Shown one piece after another: positions 58,124-64,000 of a DNA stretch of 64,000 nt (positions are counted from its first letter, which is position 1; each line of letters starts with the position of its first letter). The notes beneath the pieces are model-generated. The model was given only the letters and a program-made list of their open reading frames with translations. It was not told where the DNA came from and ran no database searches. The stretch lies in NCBI GenBank assembly GCA_027919835.1, contig JANVFP010000021.1:620001-684000 (forward strand), in the 5' to 3' direction. The position numbers and the translations under genes were made by a program. Source of the stretch: Lentinula raphanica. Lineage: Eukaryota > Basidiomycota > Agaricomycetes > Agaricales > Omphalotaceae.

Positions 58124-59660
58124 GGTTGAGAAATATTGGTGTTAATGTTCACGAAGATATTGGTGTGAGTTTTACTTCGACTTAAATTTTCTCGGTTTTA
58201 TACTCAATCCAACTGCAGGTGTATGTAAAGGAGAAGTAAAGGAGGCCAAGGTCAATCAGTGAGGTGAAATGGGTCTCGACTCTCGTGCGTCATACTGAGA
58301 CTGACGGCTGTACTTTCAGACCAATACTGAATTTGAACATATCGGTGGGAGCTGAGGTAACCAAGTGCTCAAACGAATCACGACTTGCTGGCTGAGCGAG
58401 GGTTGAAGTATGCTAGTGAGTTCTGCCAGCGCCTATTGAGTCATGTCACACAACGAATGCACGCTCACATGATCGCTATGCATTGCCCAATCAAAATAGG
58501 AGCCAATGCCATTTCGGGGTAAGGTACCTGGTATACGAATGTTCAGTCAAACAGGGTGGTTTGAGACAGACAAAGTATGTTTGACACAGATACTTGAAAG
58601 ATCACACAGCCTGAAGCTGTAGTCCATCTAGCCCCGAAGTCAGGTTGTGAAAACGACTTAGAAGCACTCTAGATCCTGATTTACGGGTTCATTATAGCGT
58701 TCGAGCACACCTTGCCCACACCCGGGCATAAGAAAGCTAATCAAAGAAATCGAAAAGGGGCATTTCGTCGATCTGATTCAATCATATACCAGTTCTTAAG
58801 CGTATCTCCTGCAACTCCGTGTGCTTCCTAGCTGGACCATACGAAGAAGCTTCGCTCGAACGGCACGAGAAAGCAAATCAAAGAGCGAAAAGAGGCATTT
58901 TGTCGATCCAATTCACTTATGGACTTAGGTATGAGTATCTCCTGAGACATGTGCTGTATGCACGCAGTGATCACAACAAGGTTTTGCTATAGTAGAAGAC
59001 AGAAGAACCTAAACACCGGTAAAACTTCAAAAGCATATTGCAATGTTTGAAGTAGTTCAGCCCCCAATCAAACCGTACTTAGCAGCGGTACCTCGGAAGT
59101 TCGAAGTTCCCGTTCTCCGCAAAGCTGAATATAGGGCTGAGCCTGTTACTCAAGGATGATTAGGAATATCTCAGCTATGTAGTTGTACGCTCGAGATGAG
59201 CACAATTGAGCCTTCAAAAGAGGTCCCATGACAGTAAGAGCCACGAAAACAATCAAGATACCAACAAAAGTCCTCGTGCTCACAACTCGAGAAAGACAGA
59301 AAAAGACGCGTCAAATGGACGTGTTCTTTCGTGGCACACATCTCGCATGTTGTCTGTCTAGAAAACAACGAAGGTGAAATGAAATGGGGTCGAGATCTTT
59401 TCGAGACTTTCGCGTATCGAAACTTCGCTGCCGTTGTTCCGGGGGACAGAGGAACACGGGGAAATTCGTGACGCAAGTCACAGGGTGTGTGACATTGTAC
59501 TTTATCTTGACCAGGTTCAAGTCTTCGCCTCTTCCATCTCCTCCTCCTCTTAAGACTGTACAGAGCTCAGTCACCACCACGGAGCCAGTGTCACCATTGT
59601 GCTTGCTTTTGACTTCACAAGTGATACACGCATAACACGTCGGTGAACGATCTAAGTTCT
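58124..59660. other. long intergenic region with a diverged direct repeat
   Basis: About 1.5 kb with no supported gene. Two copies of an 80-nt segment occur (next entry). A GAAGTTCGAAGTTC-like motif lies near 59096-59110. The last part is the promoter of the CENP-B-type gene. Confidence 0.5.
58731..58944 (+). repeat. diverged direct repeat, two copies of about 80 nt
   Basis: Copy one 58731-58812 and copy two 58868-58944 share AGAAAGC-AATCAAAGA, CGAAAAG-GGCATTT-GTCGATC and GTATCTCCTG in the same order, 137 nt apart. Origin unknown. Confidence 0.65.
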
Positions 59661-61987
59661 ATGTCTCTTCAAGTTGTGCATAGAACCACCGCGAGTGGTG
59701 ATGCCGAGTTTACAGATAATTACCAGCACTTGTCTGGCAGCTCTAATCTGCAAAGTCGCGGATCTGTGTTTGCTGGTCATCGAGATTATCCGTCGCCTAC
59801 ACCATCTATCGTCTCGTCTGCCAATGCCCCTTCGCCTTCTGCATACAGTTTTCCCGAAAGCCAGTTGGATTCTAGTATCGGGCCTAGTGCACCAAATCGT
59901 ATCATGACTCGCGGCCAGAGGAAAGCCGCAGCTGCGATAAATGCTACTGTCACGGTGAGTCTCGAATTCTATTCATGTGTGATGCGTGCACCTTTCTCAG
60001 CATTCATGTGCAGACATCAAACCGACCACAAACCCCACGGTTCATAACAGCCTATCCATCAACACCCGATTCTGTGTCTTCATCGTCCGCTGCTACGCGT
60101 CAACTATCCGCTTCACCTGCCCTGAGCTCTATATCGACAACTCATAGTCACACAAGCCAGAGTTTGGGTCAGCAGCAGCAGCAGCTTCAGTACGAAATGT
60201 CCATGTCTTCCGCTTCCACAACCGTCTCTTCTGCTCCGTATGGATTCTATCTACCGGGACCTCAGTTGCAGAATAACTCTCTGCCACCTTCCAGCTCTCA
60301 GCCACCTCCTAATCCAATAGCACCTCGTCCGTATGCGAAGCCCAAGCAACGTAAACAGCGACTTTTCAATGTTGATCGCAAGGCTATCTGCGAGTATCAT
60401 ATGTCTCACCCGAATGAGAAGCAAGAGCTCATTGCTAGGCGGTACGGGGTAGAGAGGAGTACTATCAGCAAAATTCTGAAGCACAAGGAGAAATGGTTGA
60501 ACATGGAACTGGGTGATACTCGTGGATGTGGTACGAATGGCACGGGACTACCTTACCGGCTTGCCAAACACCGACCAACCAAGTTTCCTCCAGTCGAGCT
60601 CGAGATGCAACGATGGCTGATCGAAATCAGTGATCAATATTATGCCAGTCTTCCCGATCCTTCTACACAACCATATGACCCTCAGAATCCACCGCCGCTC
60701 CATGGCCCATTTTCCGATACCAGTCTCCGCGAGAAAGCTCGTACGATAGCTAGATCTCACGGAATCACGTCCGAGCAATTCAAAGCATCGACGGGTTGGG
60801 TTGAAAACTTCAAACAACGCCATGGTATCAAAAATGGATTCTGGAGTGGTTATCTAAGGAACGTACAAGGAAGGAACGCTATGGCCGCCCGTGGTCTGGG
60901 TTTCTCTAGTACGATCCAAGCACCTCCTCCTTTGGCAAGCGCCTTAGCTAGCAAACTGCCCTCCAAGGAGTATGTGCTTGTGTCTAGTAGCTCTAAGGCT
61001 GTTCTTCCCGAAGAAGAGGAAAGTGACAGCGAATTCGGGGACGAGGAAGAAACTGAATTCATAGATTCATCTTACACTCAAACATCCTCTTCCTTACCGA
61101 ATCTTCGCGGACACACATTCTCCCGTCCCCCTTTATCAACAGATTCATCTTCGACCTCTACCAGTGGGGAGAACATGATGAGTCCACATCCTGGACATAT
61201 ATACAACACCCGTCCATCATGGTCTTCTGGTTCAAGTCACCCATCAACGCCGAGTGAGGCTGCACTCTATCGGCGTCAACACAGTAGATCTATGTCCAGT
61301 CTATCTATGGCCACACTGGAATCAGAAGCACCTTTTGGGCAATCGCATTCTCCATTGCAGCATGCCCATGCCCGATCTACGCAGAATTCTCATATGTCGC
61401 AAGGGCAGATCCAAATTCAACATGCTCAAAGTATGATAGAACAATCGCCAATACATCAATCTCATCAGCAGCATCAGGATTTAGAGGTGCATTTCGCGGT
61501 AGATCCACGTCAGACAAGCTATACTGCCGATGGCCATAATCATCGTTCCGGCCAAGTACTTTCTTCCGTGGCAGACACGAGCTCGGCGGCTGAGCTCCAA
61601 GCTTATCCATCTCAGTATCCACCTGCTGACCTGTGTCAGCGGCCTCAAAACCAAGGAAGCTTGGAACACACCTATCAACAGAGTTCTGCGCGACTGGAAC
61701 ACACCAATCGCGTCCAATATGAGCAGGATATACACTCCCAAGCTGAAATGCATATGCAGACCATGATTGAAGCTCCTCTTCCTCCACCTCCACCCATCTC
61801 GGACAACTCCATGCCGACACTCGACGAATGCGAGGTGTATCTCACCAAATTATGTCAATTTGCGAACGGGCCTGGACAGGATATGCTGTCTCTGAGAAAA
61901 AAAGAGTGGTTGAGGAAGCTCAAGGTCGTATTCTTTCAAGCGGGAAGTGGCGTTCCTATACCACCCGACTCTGATGAAGAGCGATGA
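59661..61987 (+). CDS. CENP-B-type HTH DNA-binding protein
   Basis: Two exons, 59661-59954 and 60014-61987; 755 aa. Two helix-turn-helix units in CENP-B/pogo order: the first at about 212-260 (RKAICEYHMSHP, IARRYGVERSTISKILKHK), the second at about 288-370 (ELEMQRWLIEI, REKARTIARSHGI, GWVENFKQRHGI). No DDE transposase domain follows; the rest is Ser/Gln/His-rich with a short conserved end (LTKLCQFANGPGQDML). This suits a domesticated DNA-binding protein, comparable to the Abp1/Cbp1 group of fission yeast, but a role at centromeres or replication origins cannot be inferred from sequence alone. The ATG at 59661 is chosen for context; 59643 would use a non-ATG codon. Confidence 0.85.
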
Positions 61988-62408
61988 AGAGAAATTCCGA
62001 GAACAACAGGATTTCCTGTTTATCTACGTTGAGTTCTGTTTTCTGTTTTCCCAAAAAATCATTGCCCGCATTGTTACGGTTATAACCTGCATGTTTTTTG
62101 AACTCTTCAAAAGATTTTTTTTACCTTACGGACTGGACTTGGCCTGGGTTTTATTTAAACATCCTCTCAATTTTCATTGTTTGCACAGTTGCATTGACCA
62201 TTATCTGCATGTTTTTCTTCTTTCACATCTATGCAAATCCATTTATATGATATGCTCTACTATTAACTATCAACAAAACATTACCAACGCATTGAGCTTT
62301 GCATTTTCTCTTTCATGATAATCCGCATCGAATAATCATTTACATATACGAATCACTTTACTCTATCTTGACCATTATTGTTGCCCATCAGTGGGTATTT
62401 GTAGTACA
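61988..62408. other. 3' flank of the CENP-B-type gene
   Basis: About 420 bp, T-rich, no gene. Ends at the target-site duplication of the transposon. Confidence 0.5.
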
Positions 62409-62416
62409 ATTACTCC
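62409..62416 (+). repeat. left target-site duplication ATTACTCC
   Basis: Eight bases identical to 63243-63250 at the other side of the element. Confidence 0.85.
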
Positions 62417-63242
62417 CAGGGGGATGGCAACGGAGAATTCCGTGAAATCGACTAGTGCAACACCCCCGTGAGAACTCAAGGTTGCCGTGATAAGCGATGC
62501 GGCATCTGTACAGCCGGTGTATGGCATGTCCGAGGCAGCAACTCGAGTTATGATCTCAGAAAGTCTTTACACATTGAAGAAACTAATGAGAATATGGATT
62601 TTATACTAGATACATTAATCTGATTTGCCTCCTTTACTGTATGTACCTGCCCGTGCCCTCTTTGTATATGTATGTACAGTAATAGTAGCTGCTCTATCTC
62701 TTTTCAAAACCTCTCTCACTGCCTCGAAACCATCACTATCTGGTACCATATGCCTGTTCCAAAAATCTTCAGTGTCTTGAGCATCAATTCCCATATGTAC
62801 TTCCTCTGCTTGTGAGATGAAGGCATCAGATATCATTTGTGCTGGTGCAAGAAAATCGTAGGATAGGACCATTGTTGATATGAATTTCAGCTGATTCACA
62901 AAGAGTCGGCGCGATTTTTTGTCCCATTTTGTAGACCAAAGAATGGAAGATGTGAGGCTAATGTTAGAAAGTGACAAGACTTTGGGGAGGCAGTTTTATG
63001 GACTCAGAGATAAAGAGGTTAATAAGAGATATATTGACAGATAAGGATGACATTTTTGGTGTAGTTTGTGTCCGTCGCGCGCTCGCAACACCACTATCGA
63101 TGGTGAATCGGTACATCGTTGGTGGTAGAAATCAGAGTTAACGCCGCTCGGCCGCAACAACCATCAACGGCATTTCGTAGTTCTCACGGGGGGGGGGTGT
63201 TGCACTAGTCGATTTCACGGAATTCTCCGTTGCCATCCCCCT
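62417..63242. mobile_element. non-autonomous hAT-type DNA transposon
   Basis: An 826-bp element. Both ends begin CAGGGGGATGGCAACGGAGA when read inward, and the inverted repeat continues for about 60 bp through CGACTAGTGCAACACCCCC and GTGAGAACT; the two arms differ mainly in a C-run of 5 against 9. Perfect 8-bp direct repeats (ATTACTCC) flank it. An 8-bp target duplication with CAGGG ends is the hallmark of the hAT superfamily. No transposase is present, so movement would need one supplied elsewhere. High arm identity indicates a recent insertion. Confidence 0.88.
62615..62977 (-). CDS. open frame of 120 codons inside the hAT element, unknown
   Basis: Occupies the core of the element on the minus strand. 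Predicted product has protein-like composition (MISDAFISQAEEVHMGIDAQ, VREVLKRDRAATITVHTYTK) but no family is recognised and no ATG-context or splice support was found. It could be a captured host-gene fragment or chance. Confidence 0.25.
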   Translation of the reverse strand: MSLSNISLTSSILWSTKWDKKSRRLFVNQLKFISTMVLSYDFLAPAQMISDAFISQAEEVHMGIDAQDTEDFWNRHMVPDSDGFEAVREVLKRDRAATITVHTYTKRARAGTYSKGGKSD

Positions 63243-63250
63243 GATTACTC
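63243..63250 (+). repeat. right target-site duplication ATTACTCC
   Basis: Identical to 62409-62416; follows the terminal CCCCCTG of the element. Confidence 0.85.
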
Positions 63251-63323
63251 CTGTATATCTTTCAGAGCCGACCCAGCCCAGATTTGAGTTCATAACAAGG
63301 CTCCCTAAAACACCTACTTTAGC

Positions 63324-64000
63324 TCAATGAATTGACATTTCATGACATGCGTACCACATCTTCCCTTCGATGTAAGTCAGTGCGTCGTTATCATTGAAGC
63401 CATTCAGAGTGCTGTTGTTGGCCACACCCTATCAAAATCATCAGTCGCTACACGAGGGTTAGCAGCAATACTGCGTACGTCTTTCTGCGCCTGCCTTACG
63501 ACTGCTAGAGCAACCTGAGCGCTGATGTCCCGGATGCGATTCAGTCTGGGATAAACCAACTCGCGACTGATCTCTTCTTCATTGAGCGAAGTAGACAAGG
63601 CAATCGCAGCCTTTTCTACCATACCGTCCGTGACATGTTTGGACTTTGACAGAATGGTGCCGAGGCCAATTCCAGGGAACATATACATATTATTACCCTG
63701 CCCGGCTTCGTATGTAGTTCCTTCATAAGTGACAGGTTTGTAAGGACTTCCAGAGGCGAACATAACTCGGCCGTTGGTCCTATTTTGCAACTTCACTTGA
63801 GAAAAACACGATCTTGACCTGAAACAGAAATACGCACCAATCGATTGCGTCTTGGAAGGTGAGTTCGCACTTTGATACCGGATTCGAAAGAGGGAATATG
63901 ATTGGACGTTTGTTGATAGCAGCCATTAACTTTACGACTTCTTCCGTGAATGCACCCTGTAAAGGATATCAATGTCAGAATGAGGGTTAGAAGAGAAAGC
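63324..64000 (-). CDS. malic enzyme, 3' part (partial)
   Basis: Oxidative decarboxylation of malate to pyruvate with NAD(P) reduction. Visible minus-strand exons are 63956-63838, 63779-63479 and 63428-63324; the gene continues past the window. Motifs: GAFTEEVVKLMAAINKRPII then PLSNPVSKCELTF, TNGRVMFASGSPYKPV, GQGNNMYMFPGIGLG and YPRLNRIRDIS, all typical of the NAD-binding half of malic enzymes. The last intron (donor GTACGC at 63478) is inferred: without it the frame ends after a tail that does not fit the family, with it the protein ends in NDNDALTYIEGKMWY. NAD or NADP preference and location are not visible here. Stop at 63324 lies 74 bp from the transposon target site. Confidence 0.9.

Noticed and set aside
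1..64000. CRISPR arrays, operons or prophage features
   Set aside because: No regular short repeats; the DNA is clearly eukaryotic with spliceosomal introns.

Overview
This is a gene-dense, intron-rich fungal nuclear window, most probably from a mushroom-forming basidiomycete (Agaricomycetes). The evidence is many short introns of about 45-60 nt, families that expand in Agaricomycetes (DUF6534 membrane protein, DUF6593 protein), fungal-type proteins (GPC1, IML2, SPO71-like, RNA-silencing RdRP) and spliceosomal GT-AG junctions throughout. I rebuilt exon structures by hand from reading frame, splice signals and family motifs. Unless an entry says otherwise, the exon lengths sum to a clean open frame.

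Layout. 1-17 kb: 3' end of an unknown gene, alternative oxidase, a SPO71/Mug56-like PH protein, mitochondrial uS12, ARL8 GTPase, a short SCOC-like coiled-coil protein, proteasome receptor RPN13, an RNA-dependent RNA polymerase, and the SUMO ligase NSE2 tail-to-tail with it. 17-31 kb: a large SH3 + Ras-association polarity protein (BUD14/TEA4-like), a small putative secreted acidic protein, an F-box protein, a SET domain fused to the tRNA deaminase subunit TAD3, and ALG7. 31-46 kb: isocitrate lyase and a FAD oxidoreductase, then a more fluid accessory block. That block holds an unknown minus-strand gene, DUF6534, a GH25 lysozyme, a decayed locus, DUF6593, a truncated relic of the FAD oxidoreductase with its 3' flank, and a small secreted protein. 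46-64 kb: SWI3/RSC8, alcohol dehydrogenase, IML2/TTC39, GPC1 (with an apparent one-base frameshift), a secreted lyase-like protein, a CENP-B-type DNA-binding protein, a hAT-type non-autonomous transposon, and the 3' part of malic enzyme.

How the genes relate. Several are metabolic or stress-response enzymes (AOX, isocitrate lyase, ADH, malic enzyme); AOX and ADH have clear TATA boxes, as do two accessory genes. Others form the ordinary core of secretion, proteolysis, chromatin and lipid metabolism. No gene cluster of the secondary-metabolite type is visible.

Most notable: the SET-TAD3 fusion, the hAT element with perfect 8-bp target duplications, microexons of 5, 8, 9, 10, 12 and 14 nt, the partial segmental duplication around the FAD oxidoreductase, a GC-AG intron just before the RdRP catalytic motif, and the GPC1 frameshift.
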